A DNA stretch of 25,031 nucleotides from an uncultured Actinomycetes bacterium (lineage in GTDB: Bacteria; Actinomycetota; Thermoleophilia; Solirubrobacterales; 70-9). Positions within the stretch are counted from its first letter, which is position 1, and each line of letters begins with the position of its first letter. The stretch lies in assembly GCA_946479725.1 (NCBI GenBank), contig CAMLHB010000011.1:1-25031 (forward strand), written 5' to 3'. Positions 1 through 7,787 of this stretch are shown here, in pieces. The notes under the pieces were generated by a model that did no database searches, was not told the DNA's origin, and saw only the letters and a list, made by a program, of their open reading frames with translations. The position numbers were made by a program, and so were the translations under genes.

Positions 1-1
1 C

Positions 2-322
2 GGCGTCATCTCGGCTCTCGACGGAGAAAGGCATCTACCTATCTGTCGAACGAGCCGGCCAAACCCGGTCAAATCTTTAGAAAACTTCTTCGGGGTCTCC
101 ACATACCTACAGAGGCCCCAGGGCCGAAAGTGGCCCCCCATTTCCTTCTCGATCGCCTTTCGGGTCATCCACTACAACAGGGCAGCGAGCGAGGAAAGTG
201 GCCCGAAAAACTTCGTCACACAGCCGTCACACAAGGAGCGGCGGGAGAAGATGGCCGTCGCCTCAGCGGCGCCACTGAAGCGAGTCGGCCCCCTCTTAGG
301 ACCGAACCGGATCGATACTTAG
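2..322 (+). CDS. Possible 3' end of an unidentified gene running off the left edge
   Basis: An open frame of 106 codons enters from the window edge and stops at TAG 320-322. It has no canonical start except an internal ATG near its end, so it would be a partial gene. From about codon 28 onward roughly four in five codons end in G or C although the local GC is only about 60 percent, which favours this frame over the competing frame that starts at GTG 130. The C-terminal part is basic (RREK, then PLKRV). I recognise no family. It would converge on the TPR gene that ends at 362. The frame could be open by chance; confidence is low. Confidence 0.28.
   Translation, partial: GVISALDGERHLPICRTSRPNPVKSLENFFGVSTYLQRPQGRKWPPISFSIAFRVIHYNRAASEESGPKNFVTQPSHKERREKMAVASAAPLKRVGPLLGPNRIDT
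80..119 (-). terminator. Weak candidate terminator for the RHS/TPR transcript
   Basis: On the minus strand, arms at 112-119 (GGGGCCTC) and 92-99 (GAGACCCC) can form an 8-bp stem with one G-T pair and a 12-base loop. A short TTTT follows about 8 bases later, around 81-84. It lies about 240 bases past the stop of the last minus-strand gene. The loop is long and the T tract short. A second small hairpin (GGGCC 121-125 / GGCCC 132-136) sits beside it. It also overlaps the possible partial open frame on the other strand. Confidence 0.25.
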
Positions 323-361
323 ACCAGCATCGCGACCCCGAGCGTCTCGCCTACGTCCCTG

Positions 362-970
362 TTAGGAATCTGCCGCTTCCGCAGCCATCCGGGCGCGCAT
401 CCGCTCCAGCTCGTCCTTGTGCTCGACGTGCTCCAGCGCCTCGTCAAGAACTTCTGCGCCTTCGTGCAGGCGTCCTCGCTCGGCCAAGAAGACGGCGAGG
501 TTCCTTACGAATGGCTCGTTGCCTGGCTCCCGATCGACTGCAGAACGCAGCTTTTCCTCGGCGAGGTCGTCTTCTCCCGCAAAGGCGGCAAGCAGCCCAG
601 TGAGATTGTCCAGACCTGCCATCAGTGGGAAATCAACTGGTGCCAACTCAGTCGCACGAGCGACACAGGATCGTGCAGCTTCTCGATCCCCCCTGCCGAG
701 CAGCAAGTGCCCTGCCCGCACCAGAATTCCAGGGTCTTCCGGAGCCAGCTCGACAGCCCTTGCAGCCTCCGTAGCCACATCGTCAGGCCGAACCGCCAAG
801 AGAACCGTCGCATGAAGCAACCGGAGTTCTGGATCTTCAGGGAATCGCCGCGCGGCCTCTTGCAGGAACTCCAGAGCCTCATCCGGGTCCCGTCCCAATT
901 TCCGAAGCTCTCGACCGCGGGCGATGGCCTCGGTGAGTTCCTTGTGCTGATTTTTGCCCCTGAGCTTCAA
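362..970 (-). CDS. TPR-like alpha-helical protein, second copy of a tandem pair (candidate immunity protein)
   Basis: A 202-residue soluble protein without signal peptide or membrane segment. It is made of tetratricopeptide-like helical hairpins: repeated patterns of the type ALEFLQEAARRFPEDPELRLL, AARAVELAPEDPGILVRAG and AEEKLRSAVDREPGNEPFVRNLA, with the Pro-x-Asp/Asn-Pro helix-ending signature spaced about 34-38 residues apart. It aligns end to end with the upstream neighbour, about half the positions identical, so the two are tandem duplicates. The TTG start is chosen because TTGA overlaps the neighbour's TGA stop and because both proteins begin MKLRG followed by a KEL motif. TPR folds mediate protein-protein contacts. 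The position, translationally coupled downstream of an RHS protein with an unrecognised tip, suggests an immunity or chaperone role, which is inference. Base composition is lower in GC than the metabolic genes elsewhere in the window. Confidence 0.8.
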   Translation of the reverse strand: MKLRGKNQHKELTEAIARGRELRKLGRDPDEALEFLQEAARRFPEDPELRLLHATVLLAVRPDDVATEAARAVELAPEDPGILVRAGHLLLGRGDREAARSCVARATELAPVDFPLMAGLDNLTGLLAAFAGEDDLAEEKLRSAVDREPGNEPFVRNLAVFLAERGRLHEGAEVLDEALEHVEHKDELERMRARMAAEAADS

Positions 971-1569
971 CCTGAGCCGGTTCCGGCGATTTCAGCTCGC
1001 ACGCGCTCTAGGTTCTCTCTCCTATCGGTCCTGTTCAACGTCTGATCGATGACATCTATGGCCTCTTCCGGGCGTCCCGTCGAAACAAGGTGTCTAGCCA
1101 GGTCAATTGCAAATGGCCCGTTATCTGGCTGTCTCCTCAATGCCGACCGGAGGTTCTCCTCGGCGAGGTTGTCCTCTCCATCTAATGCCGCGAGAAGGCC
1201 CAACAGGTTTACGAGATCTGCCATCAGCACAAACTCTGGTGGTGCGAGCTTGTTTGCACGCTCAGCAGCTGCTCGCGCAGAGTCAACGTCACCCCTGTCC
1301 AGCATCAAGTGCGCTGCCCGCACTAGGATTTTCGGGTTATCCGACCCAAGTTCGGCAGCTTTGGCAGCTTCCGCCGCTACGCCGTCAGGCCGATACTCCA
1401 ACAGGGTCGTCGCGTAGAGCAACCGAATCTCGGGATCATCCGGAAACTGCCTAACCGCTTCATCCAAGAACTCGAAGTTCTCTTGGTGCTGTCCCGCAAG
1501 TAGGAGCTTACGGCTCCGATCCGTTGCCGCAGCAAGTTCCTTTCTCTGCTTTCTGCCTCTTAGCTTCAT
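967..1569 (-). CDS. TPR-like alpha-helical protein, first copy of a tandem pair (candidate immunity protein)
   Basis: A 200-residue protein with the same TPR-like layout as the next gene: NFEFLDEAVRQFPDDPEIRLL, AAKAAELGSDNPKILVRAA, AERANKLAPPEFVLM and ENLRSALRRQPDNGPFAIDLA mark successive hairpins. There is no export signal, so it should stay in the cytoplasm. Its ATG overlaps the last four bases of the RHS gene (ATGA at 1566-1569), and its own stop overlaps the start of the second paralogue, so all three genes should be translationally coupled. The RHS reading frame supplies GGAGGACG directly before the ATG, a usable ribosome binding site. GC in part of this gene is near 50 percent, far below the roughly 70 percent of the metabolic genes. 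Immunity to the tip of the RHS protein is the natural hypothesis. A chaperone that holds the tip before export is the alternative. Confidence 0.82.
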   Translation of the reverse strand: MKLRGRKQRKELAAATDRSRKLLLAGQHQENFEFLDEAVRQFPDDPEIRLLYATTLLEYRPDGVAAEAAKAAELGSDNPKILVRAAHLMLDRGDVDSARAAAERANKLAPPEFVLMADLVNLLGLLAALDGEDNLAEENLRSALRRQPDNGPFAIDLARHLVSTGRPEEAIDVIDQTLNRTDRRENLERVRAEIAGTGSG

Positions 1570-4500
1570 CGTCCTCCGGGGTGAGAGATTTCGGCAATAA
1601 GTCTCCCAACTGCTGCCGCTATCCGCTTCCAGCGAGGTCCGTTTCCGTATGGATCCTCTGGGTTGCTACCTCGGGAGATTTCTTCCTGCGCAACTTGCCG
1701 TTCGGCCCTCTCCATCGCCTGCTTTCGATCGCCAATTTCCTTTTCCCGTTCCCAAGGGTCGACCGGCGGCCCAAGGCATGGTTCGGCTTCGTCGCTGGAC
1801 GAGCCTTCGCTGCTGCTCTCCAGCTTTGAGAGAAGCCACCCAGCAGCGGCGCCTCCCCCGTACCTCCCGACTTCGGCGGCCGCACCCCCGGCGGCTCCAG
1901 GCACGCATCCTCCGAATGGGTCGAGAACCTCTCCGGCTGCGCATCCGCCGCCGACCAGTTCGCCCGCGAGCCCGCTCGGATCGACCTGATTCAGCGGGTT
2001 GTCGCGCCCATAGGAGTAGGGCTGGCGCGTGAGCCCCTCGATCGGGTCGCGGCTGAGGAACTGCCCCGTCCCCGGGTCATAGAACCGTGCCCGCAGGTAT
2101 TGCAGTCCGGTTTCCCCATCCGTGTACTGGCCGGTGAAGCCGAGGGGGGTGGTCGCCGTGCCGGTGCTGCCTTCGAGCCCGCCGTAGGGCACGTAACTGA
2201 AGGTGGCGCTGGTTTTGCCCCCTGCGCCGGTGAGCAGCCGCGTGCTGCCGAGTTGGTCGTGATGGACGTAGGTCGGTTCTTCTCCGGAGTCGATCTGCTC
2301 GACCGGCAGGCTTTCCGGGCCGTAGATGTAGCTGCGCTGGCCGTCGCTTAGGAGCAGCGGCAGTTCGGTACTTGCATCCCAGGCGAGGTGACGGGTCGTG
2401 AGCCCGGTCGTCTTCGAGGCGAGCAGGCCCGAGCCGTCGTAGGCGAGGGTCTCGGAGATCGCCGGGACTTCGCCTTCTTCGGGGCGGCTGATCGAGGTCA
2501 GCTCGCCCACCTGGTCGTAGCCGTAGCTGGTCGCTGGTCCGCTCGCCGGCGTGACTTTGGTCCGCTCGCCGAGTTTGTCGTAGCCGTAGGTGAGGCCGGT
2601 GCCGGCTTCGAGCTGACTGGCTGCGTCGTAGGCGTTGGTCGAGCCGATGCCTTTCGTCAGGTTGTCGGCGGGGTCGTATTCGAAGCTTTCGGCACCGGCT
2701 TTGACGAGACGGTCGGCTTCGTCGTAGCCGTAGCTCAATTCTTCGGAACCCGGCAGGCCCTGGCGGGCTTCTTTTTCAACCTGGCCAAGCGGGTCGCGGG
2801 TGTAGGTGAGAGAGGCGAGGGTTTCGGCTCCCTTCTTGAACTTCGCTTCGCTGATCTGCGAGGCGCGGTCATAGCTGTATTCGTCGGCGTTGCCGCTCGC
2901 GGCGGGGAAGGTGATCCCCGTGAGGTTGGAATCGGCGTCGTAGCCGAAGCTCGTTTTGCCGCCGAGCCAGTCGGTGAGGCTTTCCAGGCGACCCGCTTTG
3001 TCGTAGGCGCGGGAGACTTCTTTGCCGTTGGGATAGACGATCCCGGTCTGCTCTTCGCCGAGGTTGTAGCTGTATTTGACGGCTTCGCCGTGACCGTTTT
3101 GGCTTTCGGTGAGGCGGCCGAGCTGGTCGTAGGAGAGGGTCGATTCGCCGGTGCCGTCGTTCATCGCGATCACCTGGCCGTCGGCGTTGTATTCAAAGCC
3201 CGCGTCTGGCGTGGCTTCTTCGGAGTAGTTGACGGAGGTGAGCCGGTTGGCGGCGTCGTAGGAGTAGCTCGTCGTCCGTTCGGCAGGGTCGGCGAGTTTC
3301 GTCAGGTTGCCGGCGGCGTCGTATTCGCGCAGCGTTTTGCGCCCGAGCGGGTCGATCACTTCGACCGGCTGCTCGAGGACGTTCCGCACGTAGGTGGTCG
3401 CATGTTCGTTCGCGTCGGTCTGCGAGCTGATGCTGCCGGCGCCGTCATAGGCGGTTTCGAGGATCGCGCCATCTGGCTTTTCGACCTTCGTCTGCTCGTT
3501 ATCGGCGTCGTAGGTGTATTTGGTCGTGTGTCCCTTGGCGTCGGTAGCTGACGCCAGGTTGCCGTTTGCGTCGTAGCCGTATTCGGTTACGTGGCCGAGC
3601 GGATCGATGACCTTCAGCGGCCTGCCCTGCGGATCACGTTCGATCGTGGTTTCGTATTCGGCGGCGGTCGCGCCTTCGAAATTGCCGCGCGGGGAGACGA
3701 TCGAGACCAGGCGCGAGTCTTCGTCATAGCCCAGCGTCTGGGTGTGGCCGAGGGGATCGGTTTCGCTGGCGGGATCGCCGTAGGAGTCATAACCGAAGCT
3801 CCAGGCGTGCCCGAGCGGGTCGGTGAGGCTTTCGAGCTGGCCCTGTTCGTCGTATTCGAAGCTGACGGTCTGCGTCGTTTCGCCGGGGGCGGGGCGGGTG
3901 ACGCTTTCAACGTTGCCGTTGGCATCGCGTTTGACCGTCGTCGTCTCGCCGCGGGGGGTCGTCACAGAGACCACCTCGTGACGGGCGTTGTAGGTCCATT
4001 TCGTTTCGTGGCCGAGGGCGTCTTTTTCGCTCGTGCGGTTGCCTTCGGCGTCGTAGCCGTAGGTGGTCGCGTGGCCATTGCCGTCGGTGCGGCGGGTGAT
4101 CTGCCCGGCGGCGTTGTAGGCAAAGGTCGTGGTGGTCGCCTGCGGGGTCCCCGAGCCGTAGGTGATCCGGAAGGGCTCGTCGCTTGACGTGAACCACTTG
4201 TCAGTGACGGCGCCGGTCGCTTTGTTCGTGATCGTGGTGTGGAACGGTTCGTATTTGAAGGTGAGCGTGCGACCGGCCGGGTCGGTCTGGGAGATAACCC
4301 GGTTCGAGGCGTCGTATTCGTTGGTCGTTTTGCCGCCGCGCCCGTCGATGACTTCGGTGATCCGGTGGGAGGCGTCGTATTTGAACTGCCAGCGCGGGCT
4401 TTCTTCGCCCGGCATCGTGACGGCGGTGAGGTTGCCGCCTTCGTAGGCGTATTTGACGAGGTGGCCCATCGGGTCTTCGACCGATTCGACCTGGCCGCCG

Positions 4501-7500
4501 CCGTTGTAGGCGAAGGCGAGCTGGCGGCCGGCGGGGTCGGTGACGGTTTTCAGGCGACCCGCTTCGTCATAGGCAAGGGTCGTTTCGTTGTCGTTGCGGT
4601 CGGTGATGCTTTCCAGCCGCCCGGCGCCGGAGAAGCCGTAAACGGTGCGGTCGAGCGTGGTGAAGGTGTAACCGGCTTCGGGGCTGCCGGCGAGCGTTTC
4701 CCGCGACCAGGCCGGGCCGGAGTAGCTCGTGCCGGTGGTGCGCGTGAACGGGATCGTGCTGCCGCTGGCTTTGGTCAGCGTCACCTTGGCGCCGGCTTCT
4801 TCAACCGTGAGGTGATCGCTGAAGCTGGCGCTCCAGCCGTAGCCGAAGGCGCCGCGCGAGCCAGCCGCGGCGGCGGTCTGGGCGCTGTAAGTGCGGGTGA
4901 GGTCGAGGCCGACGCCGCGACCGCCGATTGCGAGATCGATCTGGCTCTCGGTGAAGTCGCCGGTCGCGCATTCGACGGGATCGCCGCTGCAGCTGCGGTT
5001 GCCGAATTTTTCGCTTCCCTGGATCTGCTCGGGATCGAGGATGTTGATTTTGGTGTTGGGCTGGTTGATCGTCCCCTGGTTTTCGAAGGCGGGTTCCACC
5101 GTCGTTTCGGCCAGCCCGGCGGTCCTCTGCAAGGTGCCGGTGTTGACGAAAGACGAGCCCCCGGCACCGGCCGAGACGGCGACCGCCTTGGAGGTGTTGG
5201 CGTTGTAGGTGCCCTCGTTGAAGAACTGCGCGCCTTCGGACTCCGCGAGGGTCCCGCTTTCCATCGTGAAGGTGCCTTCGTTGATGATGCGGCGCTGTTT
5301 TAGCCGCGCGTTGTCCAGCAGCGTGGTGCGGGCGGTGGCGCCCGGCAGGATCACGGTGTCACCGGTGCCGCTCATCGTGCTTTCGTTGGCCCAGGTGAAG
5401 GTGCCTGCGATTCCCAGGGTGCCACCGCCGTTGACCGTGCTCGCGCTTTTGATCGTCAGCCCGTCGAGGGTCGTGCCTTCGCTTCCCTGCGTCAGGGTGG
5501 CGCCCGAGACCGTCACGTCGGCGGAGTCGCCTTCGATGCCTTCGAGCAGGACGGTCGAGGGGCCGCTGATCGTCACCGGCCCCGCAAGCGATCCCCCGCC
5601 GAGCACGTATTCGCCTTCCCCGAAGGTGATCGGGGCTTTTTCCCCGGCAGTCACAGACCCGCCCACCGAGACTCCGTTGCCCGTGAAGGTCAGCCCGCCG
5701 CTTTCGGATTGGATGGTTCCTTCGTTGTCCAGGAAGGCGGCGATCGCCGTTGCGCCGGTTCCCGCCGACCGCTGGAACGTGCCGGTGTTGAAGAGGCTCC
5801 CCCCACCGGTGCTTTTCGCAATCACGGTCGCCTGAGTCGTGTTGGCAATGAAGGTGCCGGTGTTTTCCAGCACCGCACCTTCGAACAACTGCACGTCGCC
5901 GCTGCTCATCGTGAAGGTGCCTTCGTTGACGAAGGTGCGCTGTTTGATCCTGGCGTTGCCGGTGAGCGAGGTGGACGCCGTCGCTCCAGAGAGCAGCACC
6001 GTTGAGCCCGAGCCGGCCATCGTGCTTTCTTTGGCCCAGGTCAGGCTGCCGCTGATTTGCAGGACTCCGGAGCCGTTGACGACGCCACCGGACTTCATCG
6101 TCAGGCCGGCGAGAGTCGTGGTCGCGCCGGAGGCGGTCATGGTGCCTTCTTCAACTTCCAGTTCGCCGGATTCAGAGGTCACGCCTTCGGCTTTGACCGT
6201 GGTCCCCGAGCCTCGGATCGCCACCGAGCCCGCCAGCGCCGTGCTCGTCAGGCTGAAGGTCCCCCCGGCAAGGCTGAGGACGCCTCCTTTTCCTTCCCAG
6301 GTCCCAGCCGAGGAGCTGCTGCCCCCCTGCTTCAACGCCAGGGTCCCGCCTTTGGCCGTCACAGTGCCCAGGTTTTCGACCGGGACCTGAACTTCGATCG
6401 TGCCGCTGGCGCTGGTCTTCTGCAAGGTGCCGGCGTTTTTGAAGCTCACCCCGCCGCTGCCGAGGAGCGTGCCCGAGTTGACCGTGAAGGTGCCTTCGTT
6501 CACGAACGCGCGCCCTTCGAGCCTGGCGTTCCCCGAAAGCGTCGTCGTCGCGGTCGCGCCCGGGAGCAGCACGGTGGTGCCGGTCCCGGTCATTTTCGAT
6601 TCTTTGGCCCAGGTGAGCGATTCGGAGATTTTCAGCGTGCCGGGGCCGGTGATCGTGGCACTACTGCCCATCGTCAGGGCCTTGAGGGCCAGCGAGCCGA
6701 TGGGGATGCTCAAGGAGTTGCCTTCGACTTCAAGCTGAGCGGCTGCGAGGTTCGCCCCTTCCAGGGTGATCGAGGTGGAGGCGCCGCTGATGCCGATCGG
6801 CCCGCTGAGGGTTCCGCCGAGGGTGAAGGTGCCGCCGGTGAAGTTGACCGCCGACCCGCTCACCGCTTCCCATTTGCCGGCCGAAGTGGAAGAGCCGCCG
6901 CCGCTCAGGCTGACCTTCCCGCTTTGGACGCTGAAGGTCCCTTTGTTTTCGATCGGGACCTGGACCGTGGTCGAGGTGGCGCCCCCGGTCTTCTGCACGG
7001 TGCCGGTGTTGAGGAACGATGCGGTGCCGGTGCCCTTTTCGATCATCGGCGTGGCCGTGGATTTGTTCGTGTAGGTGCCCGAGTTGACGAATTCGGCGCC
7101 TTCGTACTCCAAGAGCAAGCCGCTGGACTGCGTGAAGGTCCCTTCGTTGACGAAGCGGCGCTGCTGAATCCTCGCGTGCAGCGACAGAGACGTGGTCACC
7201 GATGCGCCCGGGAGGATCACCGTCTGACCCGAGCCCGCCATCGTGCTTTCGTTGGCCCAGCTGAGCGTGCCTGAGATCTGCAACGTCGCAGGCCCGCTGA
7301 GGACGGCGGCCGATCGCATCGTGAGGTTGCGAATGGTCGAGGTTTCGGTGGTGCGCCGGACTTCGAGGGTGCCTTCGAGGGAGACAGAGCCTTCCCCCTG
7401 GAGGACGCCGACCTGGTTAGTCCCTGAGACTTTGACCGTCTTGCCCGGGCCGATGCAGGCGACATCCCCTTCATTCGGCACGTGGCCGGCAGACCAGTTG

Positions 7501-7709
7501 GCGGCGGTGGTCCAGCCGCCTTCGGCGGGACCGGTCCAGGTGTTGGTGCATTCCGCTGCGGCCGCGGGGGATGGCCACAGCGAAGCCATCACGATAAGCC
7601 CGACAACCAACCCGACGCACCTCGTTAGACGCGCCGGAAGGACCCCCGACCGCCCAAGCGCATCAACTCCTCCGGTGCCGCTCGCGTCCATCCCCATCCT
7701 GCCTTCCAT
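1566..7709 (-). CDS. Exported beta-helix/RHS-repeat giant protein with C-terminal polymorphic tip
   Basis: 2047 residues. Residues 1-52 form a long n-region plus hydrophobic core (CVGLVVGLIVMASLWP) ending in SPAAAAE, a Sec signal. Residues ~53-890 are Gly/Ser/Thr-rich with four repeats of the LTW-A-EST-sGsG-TV-LpGA-...-fvNEGTF type (starting near 128, 345, 536 and 751), expected to fold as a beta helix. Residues ~909-985 (GDPVECATGDF, LTRTYSAQ) match the DUF6531 module that opens RHS shells. YD repeats (GYDxxGxLxxxTDPxG) fill ~1030-1790, and the RHS core runs ~1815-1914, from HHDQLGSTRLL through GLQYLRARFYDPGTGQFLSRDP to DPSGL. The last ~133 residues are an unrecognised tip. ATG 7709 has GGGAGGAG about 8 bases upstream. 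RHS shells encapsulate and release toxic tips in known systems; a toxic role here is inferred. Alternatives are adhesion or a wall-associated structural protein. Confidence 0.93.
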   Translation of the reverse strand: MEGRMGMDASGTGGVDALGRSGVLPARLTRCVGLVVGLIVMASLWPSPAAAAECTNTWTGPAEGGWTTAANWSAGHVPNEGDVACIGPGKTVKVSGTNQVGVLQGEGSVSLEGTLEVRRTTETSTIRNLTMRSAAVLSGPATLQISGTLSWANESTMAGSGQTVILPGASVTTSLSLHARIQQRRFVNEGTFTQSSGLLLEYEGAEFVNSGTYTNKSTATPMIEKGTGTASFLNTGTVQKTGGATSTTVQVPIENKGTFSVQSGKVSLSGGGSSTSAGKWEAVSGSAVNFTGGTFTLGGTLSGPIGISGASTSITLEGANLAAAQLEVEGNSLSIPIGSLALKALTMGSSATITGPGTLKISESLTWAKESKMTGTGTTVLLPGATATTTLSGNARLEGRAFVNEGTFTVNSGTLLGSGGVSFKNAGTLQKTSASGTIEVQVPVENLGTVTAKGGTLALKQGGSSSSAGTWEGKGGVLSLAGGTFSLTSTALAGSVAIRGSGTTVKAEGVTSESGELEVEEGTMTASGATTTLAGLTMKSGGVVNGSGVLQISGSLTWAKESTMAGSGSTVLLSGATASTSLTGNARIKQRTFVNEGTFTMSSGDVQLFEGAVLENTGTFIANTTQATVIAKSTGGGSLFNTGTFQRSAGTGATAIAAFLDNEGTIQSESGGLTFTGNGVSVGGSVTAGEKAPITFGEGEYVLGGGSLAGPVTISGPSTVLLEGIEGDSADVTVSGATLTQGSEGTTLDGLTIKSASTVNGGGTLGIAGTFTWANESTMSGTGDTVILPGATARTTLLDNARLKQRRIINEGTFTMESGTLAESEGAQFFNEGTYNANTSKAVAVSAGAGGSSFVNTGTLQRTAGLAETTVEPAFENQGTINQPNTKINILDPEQIQGSEKFGNRSCSGDPVECATGDFTESQIDLAIGGRGVGLDLTRTYSAQTAAAAGSRGAFGYGWSASFSDHLTVEEAGAKVTLTKASGSTIPFTRTTGTSYSGPAWSRETLAGSPEAGYTFTTLDRTVYGFSGAGRLESITDRNDNETTLAYDEAGRLKTVTDPAGRQLAFAYNGGGQVESVEDPMGHLVKYAYEGGNLTAVTMPGEESPRWQFKYDASHRITEVIDGRGGKTTNEYDASNRVISQTDPAGRTLTFKYEPFHTTITNKATGAVTDKWFTSSDEPFRITYGSGTPQATTTTFAYNAAGQITRRTDGNGHATTYGYDAEGNRTSEKDALGHETKWTYNARHEVVSVTTPRGETTTVKRDANGNVESVTRPAPGETTQTVSFEYDEQGQLESLTDPLGHAWSFGYDSYGDPASETDPLGHTQTLGYDEDSRLVSIVSPRGNFEGATAAEYETTIERDPQGRPLKVIDPLGHVTEYGYDANGNLASATDAKGHTTKYTYDADNEQTKVEKPDGAILETAYDGAGSISSQTDANEHATTYVRNVLEQPVEVIDPLGRKTLREYDAAGNLTKLADPAERTTSYSYDAANRLTSVNYSEEATPDAGFEYNADGQVIAMNDGTGESTLSYDQLGRLTESQNGHGEAVKYSYNLGEEQTGIVYPNGKEVSRAYDKAGRLESLTDWLGGKTSFGYDADSNLTGITFPAASGNADEYSYDRASQISEAKFKKGAETLASLTYTRDPLGQVEKEARQGLPGSEELSYGYDEADRLVKAGAESFEYDPADNLTKGIGSTNAYDAASQLEAGTGLTYGYDKLGERTKVTPASGPATSYGYDQVGELTSISRPEEGEVPAISETLAYDGSGLLASKTTGLTTRHLAWDASTELPLLLSDGQRSYIYGPESLPVEQIDSGEEPTYVHHDQLGSTRLLTGAGGKTSATFSYVPYGGLEGSTGTATTPLGFTGQYTDGETGLQYLRARFYDPGTGQFLSRDPIEGLTRQPYSYGRDNPLNQVDPSGLAGELVGGGCAAGEVLDPFGGCVPGAAGGAAAEVGRYGGGAAAGWLLSKLESSSEGSSSDEAEPCLGPPVDPWEREKEIGDRKQAMERAERQVAQEEISRGSNPEDPYGNGPRWKRIAAAVGRLIAEISHPGGR
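1569..1967 (-). other. Variable C-terminal tip of the RHS protein
   Basis: This segment encodes residues ~1915-2047, after the DPSGL motif that closes the RHS core. It begins Gly/Ala-rich with two cysteines (GGCAAGEVLDPFGGC) and a hydrophobic stretch (GGGAAAGWLLSKL), then a Ser/acidic linker with a third Cys (EPCLGPP). It ends in a charged helical part (WEREKEIGDRKQAMERAERQ) and an R/K-rich end (GPRWKRIAAAVGRLIAEI). I see no nuclease, deaminase or ADP-ribosyltransferase signature. GC falls toward its 3' end. The hydrophobic stretch could support a pore-forming or membrane-associated tip; this is speculation. Confidence 0.6.
2340..4622 (-). repeat. YD (RHS) repeat array within the giant gene
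   Basis: About 30 imperfect units of ~20-22 residues with the pattern Y-x-Y/N/D-A/E-x-G-x-L-x-x-x-T-D-P-x-G are encoded here. At DNA level this appears as repeated gtcgtagccgta- and gtcgtattcg-like blocks on the plus strand. In known RHS and teneurin structures such repeats spiral into a hollow beta-barrel cocoon. The units are diverged and in frame, so this is coding repetition, not CRISPR. Confidence 0.85.
5268..7328 (-). repeat. Four long beta-helix-type repeats in the N-terminal half of the RHS protein
   Basis: The most conserved ~65-residue block of each unit lies at residues 128-193, 345-408, 536-599 and 751-814 (DNA 7131-7328, 6486-6677, 5913-6104, 5268-5459). Spacings are 217, 191 and 215 residues. 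Each block reads LTMxS, a Gly-rich turn, ISGxLTWAxEST/SM, SGxTVxLxGA, NARxxxRxFVNEGTF. Shorter NTGTxQ and NxGTF turns recur between blocks, as in secreted parallel beta-helix proteins. Units are clearly related but not identical, indicating old internal duplication. Confidence 0.75.
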
Positions 7710-7787
7710 CCTCGCCTCTCCTCCCGCTGTAAGAACCAGGTGTAAACGATGTCTTTCTCAGTACTCGATGCGCCTTCGGGCAAGCGT

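Noticed and set aside
130..603. A 157-codon plus-strand frame from GTG 130
   Set aside because: It overlaps the 3' part of the TPR gene, has irregular third positions and no family resemblance; the frame ending at 322 looks more coding-like.
2340..4622. Regularly repeated gtcgtagccgta blocks, considered as a CRISPR array
   Set aside because: Units are diverged, in frame and encode YD repeats; spacers and identical repeats are absent.
2388..5303. Long plus-strand frames (2388-3551, 3591-4187, 4239-5303) rich in VGVVGEGF-like repeats
   Set aside because: They are antisense to the YD-repeat array, whose periodicity produces repetitive antisense frames.
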